A stretch of 64,000 nt of DNA from Bradyrhizobium sp. in8p8 (GTDB lineage Bacteria; Pseudomonadota; Alphaproteobacteria; Rhizobiales; Xanthobacteraceae): contig NZ_AUGD01000003.1 of NCBI RefSeq assembly GCF_000426845.1, positions 248,001-312,000 on the forward strand. The letters run 5' to 3'. Below, piece by piece: positions 9,624 through 18,150 of this stretch. The notes beneath the pieces were generated by a model. The model was not told the DNA's origin and did no database searches. It was given only the letters and a program-made list of their open reading frames with translations. The number at the start of each line of letters is the position of its first letter. Within the stretch, counting starts at the first letter, position 1. Both the position numbers and the translations under genes were made by a program.

Positions 9624-10580
9624 ATGGATATCCGCGCACCCGAGCAGCAGTATAATCCGTACCGCGTCTACACGCGCGAGCAGTGGGCGCGCTTGCGCGA
9701 TGATACGCCGATGACGCTGGAGCCGGGCGAGTTCGACCGGCTGCGCTCGCTGCACGATCGCCTCGACCTCCAGGAGGTCGAGGACATCTATCTTCCGCTG
9801 TCGCGCTTGTTGTCGATCTATGTCGATGCGATGCAGCGCCTGTATTACGCAGAGCGCCAGTTCCTCAACATCCGCGACCGCAAGGTGCCCTACATCATCG
9901 GCGTCGCCGGCTCGGTCGCGGTCGGAAAGTCCACCACCGCCCGCGTGCTCCAGGCGCTGCTGGCGCGCTGGTCGCCGCGTCCGAAGGTCGAGCTGATCAC
10001 CACTGACGGATTTCTCTATCCCAATGCGGTGCTGGAGCGGCACGGCATGATGCAGAAGAAGGGCTTTCCGGAGAGCTACGATCTGCCGCTGCTGCTCAGC
10101 TTCCTCTCCGACATCAAGGCCGGGCGCCGCCATGTGCGCGCGCCGGTCTATTCGCATCTGACCTATGACATCGTGCCCAACCAGTGGGCCGAGATCGACC
10201 AGCCCGACATCCTGATCGTCGAGGGCGTCAACGTGCTGCAAACCGGCAAGCTGCCGCGTGACGGCAAGGCGGTGCCTGTCGTCTCCGACTTCTTCGACTT
10301 CTCGGTCTATATCGACGCCGACGAAGTGGCGCTGCGGCAATGGTACATCAAGCGCTTCCTGGCCCTGCGCGACACCGCTTTCACCGATCCGAAATCCTAT
10401 TTCAACCGTTACGCGCTGCTGTCGGACGAGGAAGCCACCGCCACCGCGATCGCGATCTGGGAGCGCACCAACCTCGCCAATCTCGAGGACAACATCCTGC
10501 CGACCCGCCCACGCGCGACGCTGATTCTCAAGAAGGGCGCCGACCACACGGTCGAGAGCGTGGCGCTCAGGCGGCTGTAA
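9624..10580 (+). CDS. coaA: Type I pantothenate kinase
   Basis: CoaA phosphorylates pantothenate, the committed step of coenzyme A synthesis in the cytoplasm. The 318-residue protein has a P-loop [12 protein letters not shown] ending at Thr104. It also has TTDGFLYPN and the GFPESYD motif of the prokaryotic (type I) family. The C-terminal half contains [13 protein letters not shown] and the [13 protein letters not shown] ending. It is the last gene of the his run; hisE-coaA linkage is common in Rhizobiales. Confidence 0.97.
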   Translation: MDIRAPEQQYNPYRVYTREQWARLRDDTPMTLEPGEFDRLRSLHDRLDLQEVEDIYLPLSRLLSIYVDAMQRLYYAERQFLNIRDRKVPYIIGVAGSVAVGKSTTARVLQALLARWSPRPKVELITTDGFLYPNAVLERHGMMQKKGFPESYDLPLLLSFLSDIKAGRRHVRAPVYSHLTYDIVPNQWAEIDQPDILIVEGVNVLQTGKLPRDGKAVPVVSDFFDFSVYIDADEVALRQWYIKRFLALRDTAFTDPKSYFNRYALLSDEEATATAIAIWERTNLANLEDNILPTRPRATLILKKGADHTVESVALRRL

Positions 10581-10685
10581 TTCACGGCGATGAATGTGGG
10601 TCTTGGCAGTTCAGTCAGAGTATCTTTTGATGCAGACCGGCCAACGGTATTCCGCTAACTCTCGCAAAACGGCGGGGAGGACACC

Positions 10686-11030
10686 ATGGTTGATCGTCTC
10701 AGGAGCGCTGCGGAGCAGCTGGAAGCCCCGACCTGCCCAGACTGCCATGTGGAGATGAAGTGGTTCCGCTCGGAACTGCTCGCAGACGAGCCAACCCCGG
10801 TCATCGCGCATCTCTTCGTGTGCCCGCACTGCAAGCGCGCGGCGCAGGCAGACACCATCTTCCGAGGAAGCCAGGCGCCGCCCGACAAGCTGTCCGCGCC
10901 CCGGTTTATCGCCAACGCCAGATCATTCCGGATCGGGCGGATCCCAAACCCGGCTGGTGCCGAGCGTCCGTTCGCGCCGCGGAATGACGGTCACTTCCGG
11001 GCCTCCTGCGGCACTTTCGAGCCGACATAG
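10686..11030 (+). CDS. Small protein with two CxxC motifs (zinc-ribbon-like)
   Basis: A 114-residue protein with CPDC (about residue 17) and CPHC (about residue 46) motifs, spaced as in a small zinc ribbon. A strong GGGGAGGA ribosome site lies 7 bases before the ATG, so the gene is likely real. After about residue 85 the sequence becomes repeat-like (NPAGAERPFAPRNDG), and the last 40 bases overlap the convergent permease gene. The extra tail may have been gained by read-through into non-coding DNA. I do not recognise the family. Confidence 0.6.
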   Translation: MVDRLRSAAEQLEAPTCPDCHVEMKWFRSELLADEPTPVIAHLFVCPHCKRAAQADTIFRGSQAPPDKLSAPRFIANARSFRIGRIPNPAGAERPFAPRNDGHFRASCGTFEPT

Positions 11031-12079
11031 ATGTGCCACGCCGTCAGGAACATCGCGGCGACGAGCGGGCCGATGACGAAGCCGTTCGCGCCGAAACTCG
11101 CAAGGCCGCCCAAGGTGGCAAGCAGAACGACGTAGCTCGGCATCTGGATCGACTGGCCGACCAGGATCGGGCGGAGAAAATTATCCGCAAGGCCAATCAC
11201 GAAGGTGCCGAAAGCGAGCAGGATGAGACCCTTCGTGACTGCCCCCGACACGAGCAGGTAGAGCGCGACCGGAACCCAGACCAGGGCGGACCCGAGCACG
11301 GGCAGCAGCGAGACCAGCGCCATGAGCGCGCCGGCCAGCAGCGGCGCAGTCAACCCGAGCAGCCAGAAGATGAGCCCGCCCAGCGCACCCTGAATGAGGG
11401 CGACGAGAACGATCCCCTTGATCGTTCCGCGAACCGCGAGGGTGAAGGCATCGAGAATCTCGTTGGTGTGGCCTGGGCGGAGCGGAAGTGCGTCGCGAAT
11501 GCGTGCGTTGAGCTCTTCACCGTCACGCAGCAGGAAAAACAGCAGATACAACATCACGAGCAGGCTTGCGACGAACTCCACCGTCAACTGTCCGATGTTG
11601 AGCGCATGCCCGGCAAGCTGTTGCCCGGCTGGGACGACCAGACCCGACAGGCGTTCCCTAAGGGCCGAAAAATCAATGCCGACCAGACGATCCGACAGGG
11701 AAGCAGCCCAGCCCGGCAGCGCGGATTTCAGCTGCTGCAGGGGATGAGCGAAACTGATCTCCCCGCTTTGGATGCGCTGATACAGCTCCGCTCCCTGGTC
11801 GACGAGCGAAGCGACCACGATCGCCACAGGTATCAGGACCATCACGATGACGACGATGACCGTGAACAACGCCGCGAGATTGTTCCTTCCCGGGAGGGTT
11901 TCCAGCACGCGTCGATAAAGCGGAGCGAAAATGATGGCCAGCAGCGTGGCCCATAGCAATGCGCCGGAGAATGGCCAGAGCACCCACCCGAAAGCAACGG
12001 AGATCGCCGCCAGCAAGATGAGGAATGAACGGTCTTCTGAGGTTCTCACGTGGTCGCCAGCCTTTCGGTCGCTCGTCAT
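10991..12079 (-). CDS. AI-2E family transporter (PerM/YdiK-type permease)
   Basis: A 362-residue membrane protein with the architecture of the AI-2E exporter-like family. Two N-terminal hydrophobic segments (about 20-55) and a third at about 65-90 precede a soluble coiled stretch of 80 residues. A block of four to five C-terminal segments follows, with the conserved LDNF-like motif GLADNFLRPILVG and a PxLGxALVWVP loop. Members have been linked to autoinducer, Na+/H+ or unknown efflux, so a substrate should not be assumed. It overlaps the 3' end of the zinc-ribbon gene. Confidence 0.88.
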   Translation of the reverse strand: MTSDRKAGDHVRTSEDRSFLILLAAISVAFGWVLWPFSGALLWATLLAIIFAPLYRRVLETLPGRNNLAALFTVIVVIVMVLIPVAIVVASLVDQGAELYQRIQSGEISFAHPLQQLKSALPGWAASLSDRLVGIDFSALRERLSGLVVPAGQQLAGHALNIGQLTVEFVASLLVMLYLLFFLLRDGEELNARIRDALPLRPGHTNEILDAFTLAVRGTIKGIVLVALIQGALGGLIFWLLGLTAPLLAGALMALVSLLPVLGSALVWVPVALYLLVSGAVTKGLILLAFGTFVIGLADNFLRPILVGQSIQMPSYVVLLATLGGLASFGANGFVIGPLVAAMFLTAWHIYVGSKVPQEARK

Positions 12080-12328
12080 GACACGTCCGTATCACAGCAT
12101 CGTGGCGGAGCGGCAAGTCACGCCGGCCCGATTGTTCCGCTGCGTCGCCGCGGCGTTTGGGCACCGGTTTGCCGAGATCTGGCCGGAACATTCGCTCGTG
12201 AACCCGCCCGGTGCTGGCCGCCAGCCCGCCAGCTCTGACAGTGCGTCAGAACGTCCTTGCGGCGATCGGCCGTGAGATGGTCCGGACTTTCCTTCGCGCC
12301 GGCCGTTCGGGCGGAGCTACGCCGCCCA

Positions 12329-12964
12329 TCACTGGCCGGGCTTCGCGGTCCAATCCACGATCTTGATGCGTCCCGCAAAGCCGGCGGGCCCGGAATCGCT
12401 GGCCTTGTAGACGAAAGCTTCGCCTTCCTGCACGTTGCCGGCCTCCTTGCCGAAGGCGTCGGCAATGTTCGTCTTGTGGGTGACCAGGAATGTGTTGGTG
12501 CCTGGCTTCGGCGGTGCATCGACGAGCTGGCGCACGGCCTGCCCGGCCTTAGCATTGGCGCCAGTCGGGTTTGCCATTCCGGATGCGCTGGCGTTGCTGC
12601 TGTCCGTGAGTGCATCCACCGGCTTGACCTCCCGGCCCGAGATCAGCTTGCCGGCCTCGACCGCGCGGTTGAGCCTGCTGGTGTAGACATCGCCGACCGG
12701 GATCGCGAGGTCCTTGATAGCTGTTCCGATCTGGCGCGCCATGTCCCTGCCCTTGTCGCTGAGCTGACGCTGGGCGCTCATGTCGTCGAACTTGAAGGGG
12801 TAGACATCCTTCTGGCTGTCGTCGGTCGCCGTGTGCCGGAAGATCAGGACGTAGCCGCCTTGCTTGAGGGAAGAGATGAGTTCCGGCGTATCGGCTGCGG
12901 CGTGTTGGGAGATGCCGGCGAAGAGAGCAATGAGTGCGAGGCGGCAAAGCACGTTCATGCGCAA
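12329..12964 (-). CDS. Secreted histidine-phosphatase superfamily protein
   Basis: A 211-residue protein with a signal peptide (CRLALIALFAGISQHAAA). The phosphatase fold is indicated by IFRHTATDD, where His follows Arg as in the RHG motif but Gly is replaced by Thr. An Arg-containing SRLNRAVEAGKLI segment and a late His in FLVTHKTNIADAFG complete the usual catalytic set. It is periplasmic or secreted by prediction. The Thr variant is common in this secreted branch, so activity remains plausible. About 250 bp without genes separate it from the permease gene. Confidence 0.78.
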   Translation of the reverse strand: MRMNVLCRLALIALFAGISQHAAADTPELISSLKQGGYVLIFRHTATDDSQKDVYPFKFDDMSAQRQLSDKGRDMARQIGTAIKDLAIPVGDVYTSRLNRAVEAGKLISGREVKPVDALTDSSNASASGMANPTGANAKAGQAVRQLVDAPPKPGTNTFLVTHKTNIADAFGKEAGNVQEGEAFVYKASDSGPAGFAGRIKIVDWTAKPGQ

Positions 12965-13041
12965 TATCCTCTATTGCAAAATGCCCCGGAGGATGTTGAC
13001 GCGCAACGTGGCCGATTTCAATTATGGATTGTCGGTCGAGA

Positions 13042-15357
13042 TCAGGTTCCCGTCGGACTCGGGACCGCCACCGGCCGGGACGCGGCCAGCCCCGCCAGCG
13101 CCTCCTCGAGCTTTTCGCGATCGAGCGGCTTGATCAGGAACCCGTTCATGCCGGCCTCGAAGCAGGCATAGCGATCCTCCACGAGCGTGTTGGCGGTGAG
13201 CGCCAGGATCGGTGTTTGGTGGCCGCCGGTGGCGGCCTCCTGGGCCCGGATGCGTTTTGTGGCCTCGATGCCGTCGAGCTGCGGCATCTGAATGTCCATC
13301 AGCACGAGATCGTAGGGCGTGCCGGCGGACGAGGCAGCGAGCCAGGATTCCAGCGTGGTCTCGCCGTTGATCGCAATGACGACGCGGTGGCCGAGCTTGG
13401 TCAGCAGCGAGCGCATCAGCAATGCGTTGATCTCGTTGTCTTCGGCGACGAGGATCGCCAGGCCTTTCGCCGGTGCTGCGCCGGCGGACGCCGCCGGCGG
13501 TTCCGGCGCGAGATCGGGCGAGGCGACCTCAGGCGTCAGGGCGAGGCGTGCGGCAAGCGAGGCCGCGCGCAGCGGCTTCACCAGGAAGCCGGTGAACGCC
13601 GGCGACAGCTTCTCGTGGCGCGAGCTCGGCGTCAGCAGCACGAGGCGCTGCAGAGCATGCGCGCGGGCCGCCTCACCCAGACGGTCGGCAACGGCAGGAC
13701 CGATCTCGCGATCGATCAGCACCGCATGCCATGAGCGTTCCGGCAGCAATGCGTCGGCGACCGCCGCATCTGCAACCATGCAGGTCTGGCCGCCCCAGCG
13801 CTCGAGCCGCCGCGCGATCAAGGATGCCTCGATGCCGGCGGCGACGAGGAGGATTGACTTGCCGGAGAGGTCGGGGCTGGGAAAAGCCGTCTGCGCGGCG
13901 TTGGCCTGCGAGGACGGCAGCGGCACCGCGACCTCGAAGGTCGAGCCCTTGCCCGGTTCGCTTTCGAGCGTGATCCGGCCGCCCATGCGCTTGACGATGC
14001 GCTCGCTGATGGAAAGCCCGAGCCCGGTGCCGCCATAGGTGCGGGCGACCCGCTCGTCGGCCTGCTCGAACTCGCGGAAGATGCGCTGCTGGGCCTCGGC
14101 TGCGATGCCGATGCCGGTGTCGCGGACCAGGAAGCTGATCTCGTTCGGCCAGATGCCTGGCTCGACGATCAGCGCAACGCCGCCGCTTGCGGTGAACTTG
14201 ATGGCATTGCCTGCGAGGTTGAGCAGCACCTGGCGCAGCCGCGCGGCGTCGCCGACCACCTCCAGCGGGAGGCGCTCGTCGACATAGGCTGCGATCTCGA
14301 GGGACTTCGCCTGCGCGCGGGGCGCGAGCAGCTCGGTGATCTCCTCGACCAAACTCGAGAGGCCGAAGGGACGTTGGTCGAGGTCGAGCTTGCCGGCCTC
14401 GATCTTGGAATAGTCGAGTAGTTCCTCGATCAGTGCCATCAGGGCCTCGCCCGAGGTCTTCACCGCCCTGGCATAGGTCGCCTGCTCCGGTGTCAGATTG
14501 GTGTCGAGCAGGAGGCCGCCCATGCCGATGATGCCATTCAGGGGCGTGCGGATCTCGTGCGAGGCCATTGCGAGGAAGCGCGATTTGGCCCGGTTGGCTG
14601 CATCGGCCTGGTCGCGCGCGTCGGACAATGCGCGTTCGCTCTCGGTCCGGTCGGTGACGTCGCGCCCCACGCTCTGCAGTTCGGCGGGCTGTCCGGCATC
14701 GGCGCGGACATAGCCCTCGCGCCAGGCGATCCAGCGCGCGCCGAGCGGGGTCGCGATCTTCTGGTCGTGGATGCGCGTGCCGTTGCTCTCGCGCGCACTG
14801 TCGCCCTGCTCCAGCACGTCGAAATCGAACCGCGTGCCGACCAACGCGCTGCGCGCCTGTCCTGCGAGTGCGCAATAGGCCTCGTTGGCAAAGGTGATGC
14901 GGCCGCTGGTATCGCGCAGCACGATGAGATCGCCCTGCTGCTCGAACAGGCTGCGCGCTCGTTCTTCCGCTTCCTTCAGCTCCCAATTGCGGTCGATCAA
15001 CGCCTCATTGTGGGCGGCGAGCGTTCGCAGCCGTTTGTTGACGAAGCGCAGACGTATGCTCAGCGTCGCAAGGCCGAGGCAGGCGAGCGCGAACAGGAAG
15101 CTCGCACCGATCGCAAATGCGTGCGGATCGTAACCGGCGTTCTCGGACCGGCTGCCGGACACGAAGCCGTAAGCGCCGCCGAACGTCGCCGAGAAAATCA
15201 GGAAGGAGCGGATCGCGAAGGCTAGTCTGGGATGCTGGCGCCTGAAGCGGCGCATGCGCACCTTGATCCGGAACGTCCGACCCATCGCCATCGACCCCGA
15301 CTCTCGCCTGAAACCCCGCTGCCGCGGGCGACGATGGCGCGCCGACCTTGCGAACAA
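13042..15357 (-). CDS. Hybrid sensor histidine kinase with PAS and two receiver-like domains
   Basis: The 771-residue protein has two membrane segments (about 46-66 and 80-102) and a short coiled region, then a PAS domain (about 132-240). A HisKA domain has phospho-acceptor His267 in ASHEIRTPLNG, followed by an HATPase domain with N-box NLAGNAIKF, DTGIGI and GGTGLGLSI. The first receiver-like domain (about 500-605) lacks the normal acidic pocket; the second (about 633-750) is complete, with phospho-Asp688 in LVLMDIQMP and Lys in FLIKPL. The signal and partner are unknown. A later start at residue 23 or 25 is possible. Confidence 0.92.
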   Translation of the reverse strand: MFARSARHRRPRQRGFRRESGSMAMGRTFRIKVRMRRFRRQHPRLAFAIRSFLIFSATFGGAYGFVSGSRSENAGYDPHAFAIGASFLFALACLGLATLSIRLRFVNKRLRTLAAHNEALIDRNWELKEAEERARSLFEQQGDLIVLRDTSGRITFANEAYCALAGQARSALVGTRFDFDVLEQGDSARESNGTRIHDQKIATPLGARWIAWREGYVRADAGQPAELQSVGRDVTDRTESERALSDARDQADAANRAKSRFLAMASHEIRTPLNGIIGMGGLLLDTNLTPEQATYARAVKTSGEALMALIEELLDYSKIEAGKLDLDQRPFGLSSLVEEITELLAPRAQAKSLEIAAYVDERLPLEVVGDAARLRQVLLNLAGNAIKFTASGGVALIVEPGIWPNEISFLVRDTGIGIAAEAQQRIFREFEQADERVARTYGGTGLGLSISERIVKRMGGRITLESEPGKGSTFEVAVPLPSSQANAAQTAFPSPDLSGKSILLVAAGIEASLIARRLERWGGQTCMVADAAVADALLPERSWHAVLIDREIGPAVADRLGEAARAHALQRLVLLTPSSRHEKLSPAFTGFLVKPLRAASLAARLALTPEVASPDLAPEPPAASAGAAPAKGLAILVAEDNEINALLMRSLLTKLGHRVVIAINGETTLESWLAASSAGTPYDLVLMDIQMPQLDGIEATKRIRAQEAATGGHQTPILALTANTLVEDRYACFEAGMNGFLIKPLDREKLEEALAGLAASRPVAVPSPTGT

Positions 15358-15408
15358 CTTGAGGCCTTCGCACTGCCTCCAAACAGGGTTGACGAGATGT
15401 TAACGGCT

Positions 15409-15873
15409 TTACAGCGAGGCCGCCTGGAGATGACGCTGGCCGCCGCGAGCGCCGACGATCAGTGCCGCCGCCTCGCGCTGCGAGAACGTCTTCGAGCGCA
15501 CATAGATGCGGTAATCCGCCGGTCCTTCGCTGGAGAGATAGATCACCTGGCCGCCATCGACGGGCTGGGCAGCAATCGAGACGAGTCGCGTCGACGGATT
15601 GGCCTGGCAGGAGTCCGGCTCGGAACCAAGGCCGTCCACCACGGTGAAGTCCGCCGTGTCCGCGTCGTCGGTGATCTGGACCCGCACCGTGGCTCGCGCG
15701 GGATCGTCGGTGAAGGCGACATGCACGCCAGCAGTCCAGAACAGGGGCGTGAGCTCCACCGTTGTTTCGCCAAGCGCGATGCAGGGATGCGAAACCGACC
15801 CGATCTCTGCGCGGGCGAACACCGCAGCGGCCAACAGGGGAACGACCGAGGCCAGGAACTTGAAACGCAACAT
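15409..15873 (-). CDS. Small secreted protein of unknown function
   Basis: Starting at 15873 gives 154 residues with a clean signal peptide (FKFLASVVPLLAAAVFARA). The mature part has two Cys (SHPCIALGE and PDSCQANP) that may form a disulfide, and beta-rich sequence ending in SQREAAALIVGARGG. The frame is open far upstream into comM, but that extension is a shadow of comM and lacks coding character. I do not recognise the family. It sits between the kinase and comM, all on the minus strand. Confidence 0.7.
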   Translation of the reverse strand: MLRFKFLASVVPLLAAAVFARAEIGSVSHPCIALGETTVELTPLFWTAGVHVAFTDDPARATVRVQITDDADTADFTVVDGLGSEPDSCQANPSTRLVSIAAQPVDGGQVIYLSSEGPADYRIYVRSKTFSQREAAALIVGARGGQRHLQAASL

Positions 15874-15982
15874 GACGCTGTACTCGCCGGGCCCTTGTGA
15901 ACTTACGACCGAAACGCGTTGGGCCTTATGGTTTGCAGAGCGTAAAGGAAACTCGTTACCGCCGGGTTGATGCGCAAGGCGC

Positions 15983-17521
15983 TCAAGCCATCTGCCGCAC
16001 ATCCTCCGCGAGCGCGCGGTAGGACAAGGCTTCGGCGAGGTGCAGTCGGCCGATCTTGTCGGAATGATCGAGGTCCGCCAGGGTGCGCGCCACCCGCAGC
16101 ACGCGGTGATAGCCGCGTGCCGACAGGCGCATGGTTTCGGCGGCGTCGCGCAGCAGCTTTTGGCCTTGCGCATCCGGCCTTGCGATCTCCTCCAGCACGG
16201 AGGCGGGCGCCTCGGCATTGGTGCGAATGTGGGGCAGGCCCGCATCCGCATAGCGCGCGAGCTGGATGTCGCGCGCCGCCGCCACGCGCGCGGCGACCTC
16301 GGCTGATCCTTCGGCCGGCGGCGGCAGGATCAGGTCGGCCGCGGTCACGGCCGGCACCTCGATGCGCAGGTCAATGCGGTCCATCAGCGGACCGGAGATG
16401 CGCGCCTGGTAGTCGCCGGTGCAGCGGTCGATGCGGCCGCGCTTGCAGGCATAGCCGGGCTCGAACGCATTGCCGCAGCGGCAGGGATTCATCGCGGCGA
16501 CCAGCATGAAGCGGGCGGGGTAGGTCACGCGGTGATTGGCGCGCGACACCGCGACCTCGCCGTTCTCCAGCGGCTGGCGCAGCGAATCCAGCACGCGCGG
16601 ATCGAACTCCGGCAATTCGTCGAGGAACAGCACGCCCTGATGTGCCAGCGAGATCTCGCCGGGCCTGGCGCGCATGCCGCCGCCGGTGAGCGCGGCCATG
16701 CTGGCGGAATGATGCGGCGAGCGGAACGGCCGCCGGGCCGTCAGCGCGCCGCCCTCGATCTCGCCGGCCACGGAGGCGATCATGGAGACTTCGAGCAGCT
16801 CGCCCGGCGACAGCGGCGGCAGGATCGAGGGCAGCCGCGCCGCCAGCATCGACTTGCCGGCCCCTGGCGCGCCGATCATGAGCAAATGATGCCCGCCGGC
16901 GGCTGCGATCTCCAGCGCCCGCTTGGCACTCTCCTGGCCCTTGATGTCGCGCAGGTCGAGCGTGGAGGCGGCGGCCTCGTGCACCTTCGGCGAGGGCCGC
17001 GACAGCACCTGCGTGCCCTTGAAATGGTTGGCGATCTGGATCAGCGAACTCGCCGCGATGATCTGGATGTCCGGGCTCGCCCACGCCGCCTCGGAGCCGC
17101 AGGCCGCGGGGCAGATCAGCCCTTCCTCGCGCGAATTGGCGCCGATTGCCGCGGGAAGAACGCCGGCCACCGGCGCGATCGAGCCGTCGAGACCGAGCTC
17201 GCCGAGCACGGTGAAGCCGGCCAGCGCATCCGGCGGGATGGCGCCGATCGCCGCCATCAGCCCGAGCGCGATCGGCAGGTCGTAATGGCTGCCTTCCTTG
17301 GGCAGGTCGGCCGGGGCCAGATTGACGATGATCCGCCGCGCCGGCAGTGCCAGCCCCGAGGCGATCAGCGCCGCGCGCACCCGCTCGCGCGCCTCCGACA
17401 CCGCCTTGTCCGGCAGGCCGACGATGGCAAAGGCCGGCAGGCCGGGGGCGACCTGAACCTGCACATCGACCGCGCGGGCCTCGATCCCCTCAAAGGCGAC
17501 GGTGGAAACCCGCTGAACCAT
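15983..17521 (-). CDS. comM: ComM / YifB-type Mg-chelatase-like AAA+ helicase
   Basis: ComM is a hexameric AAA+ branch-migration helicase that helps integrate transformed DNA and supports homologous recombination. The 512-residue protein has an N-terminal Lon-protease-like fold (residues 1-170), a Walker A GAPGAGKS (217-224), the sensor and arginine regions, and the Mg_chelatase C-terminal domain. A CRCG..C zinc-binding motif near residue 345 is typical. The start at 17521 matches the family (MVQRVSTVAFEGIEA). A mobile element begins only 59 bp upstream. A LexA box that belonged to its upstream region now lies beyond the far end of the element (21077-21091). Confidence 0.96.
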   Translation of the reverse strand: MVQRVSTVAFEGIEARAVDVQVQVAPGLPAFAIVGLPDKAVSEARERVRAALIASGLALPARRIIVNLAPADLPKEGSHYDLPIALGLMAAIGAIPPDALAGFTVLGELGLDGSIAPVAGVLPAAIGANSREEGLICPAACGSEAAWASPDIQIIAASSLIQIANHFKGTQVLSRPSPKVHEAAASTLDLRDIKGQESAKRALEIAAAGGHHLLMIGAPGAGKSMLAARLPSILPPLSPGELLEVSMIASVAGEIEGGALTARRPFRSPHHSASMAALTGGGMRARPGEISLAHQGVLFLDELPEFDPRVLDSLRQPLENGEVAVSRANHRVTYPARFMLVAAMNPCRCGNAFEPGYACKRGRIDRCTGDYQARISGPLMDRIDLRIEVPAVTAADLILPPPAEGSAEVAARVAAARDIQLARYADAGLPHIRTNAEAPASVLEEIARPDAQGQKLLRDAAETMRLSARGYHRVLRVARTLADLDHSDKIGRLHLAEALSYRALAEDVRQMA

Positions 17522-17570
17522 GCTCGAACCAGCCTGCCCGTTCTTTCACAATCGAGGGTAGCAGCAAGCG

Positions 17571-17580
17571 CCCCGCCTCG
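17571..17580. repeat. Left copy of target-site direct repeat
   Basis: CCCCGCCTCG lies directly outside the left inverted repeat and is repeated exactly at 21064-21073 outside the right one. One or two bases could belong to the terminal repeat instead, so the true duplication is 8 to 10 bp. Confidence 0.9.
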
Positions 17581-17602
17581 GTGGTGCCTCAGTTTGAAAT
17601 TG
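17581..17602 (+). repeat. Left terminal inverted repeat
   Basis: This 22-bp sequence begins GTGGTGCCTCAG and ends GAAATTG. It is the exact reverse complement of 21042-21063. The base just outside (17580, G) also pairs with 21064, giving 23 bp if counted as part of the end. Confidence 0.95.
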
Positions 17603-17673
17603 GCCAGCCTTGACGCCAGCTAAGATGGCGCCCCGCCTATGGTAGGATAGGGGCCTAGGCGGTGAGGTGAGCG

Positions 17674-17847
17674 ATGGAAGTCATGAAAATGGTGGCCCTG
17701 AAAAAAGGCCAGCCCTTCTTTGAGTACCCGTTTTATACGGCAGACGTGAAAGCCGGAATCGAGATCGCTTTTAGCGAGTTTCGGCGGCTAAATCCGGATA
17801 CTTCGCTCTATGATGAGGACGTAACCTTCAAATTCGAGAAGGCCTAA
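17674..17847 (+). CDS. 57-residue protein, first gene of the mobile element
   Basis: This small gene starts MEVMKMVALKKG and ends TFKFEKA. A GAGGTGAG ribosome site lies 2-9 bases before the ATG at 17674, and a second ATG at 17683 is a possible start. The composition (Phe, Tyr, Lys and acidic residues; KKGQPFFEYPFYTADV) looks like real coding sequence. The stop is 2 bp before the next start, so the two genes form one unit. I do not recognise it. Confidence 0.55.
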   Translation: MEVMKMVALKKGQPFFEYPFYTADVKAGIEIAFSEFRRLNPDTSLYDEDVTFKFEKA

Positions 17848-17849
17848 CC

Positions 17850-18077
17850 ATGCCTAAAGGCCCCAAGGGCGAGAAGCGCCACGCCGACACCGTACAGAAC
17901 GCCATGCTGATCGGCAGGATCGCCACCGGCGAAGTCGAGGACGCCCCCAGCAGGGCGCCGAATCGGGCGAAGGGTGGAAAGATCGGCGGGAAGGTCCGGG
18001 CGGCGCGGCTTTCAGCTGAAGATAGAAAAGCGTCGGCAAAAAAAGCTGCGGAATCAAGGTGGTCAACAAAGCGTTGA
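17850..18077 (+). CDS. Small basic KGGK protein (hypothetical nucleic-acid-binding)
   Basis: A 75-residue protein. The N-terminus MPKGPKGEKRHADTVQNA and the C-terminal KGGKIGGKVRAARLS...KKAAESRW form a pattern that I know from many small alphaproteobacterial proteins, often annotated as hypothetical or RNA-binding. The Lys/Arg/Gly/Ala-rich tail suggests binding to nucleic acid; that is inference. It starts 2 bp after the 57-residue gene. Its stop lies in the first copy of a 12-bp direct repeat. Because the family is frequent as host genes, this one may have been captured as cargo. Confidence 0.75.
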   Translation: MPKGPKGEKRHADTVQNAMLIGRIATGEVEDAPSRAPNRAKGGKIGGKVRAARLSAEDRKASAKKAAESRWSTKR

Positions 18078-18109
18078 CTACCAAATATGATGGGGTTGCG
18101 TTGACTACC
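18071..18109. repeat. Pair of 12-bp direct repeats in the element
   Basis: GCGTTGACTACC occurs at 18071-18082 and 18098-18109, 27 bp apart. The first copy covers the stop of the KGGK gene and the second lies 42 bp before the 234-residue gene. Each contains TTGACT, a possible -35 element. They could be promoter duplicates or binding sites for a regulator. Confidence 0.6.
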
Positions 18110-18150
18110 TGAATTGTGTTACCTGTTCCGGACTGCACCGGAACGGCATC

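Noticed and set aside
15874..16251. An N-terminal extension of the secreted protein that ends at 15409
   Set aside because: The extra 125 residues are Arg/Cys/Pro-rich shadow of comM, and the signal peptide begins at 15873.
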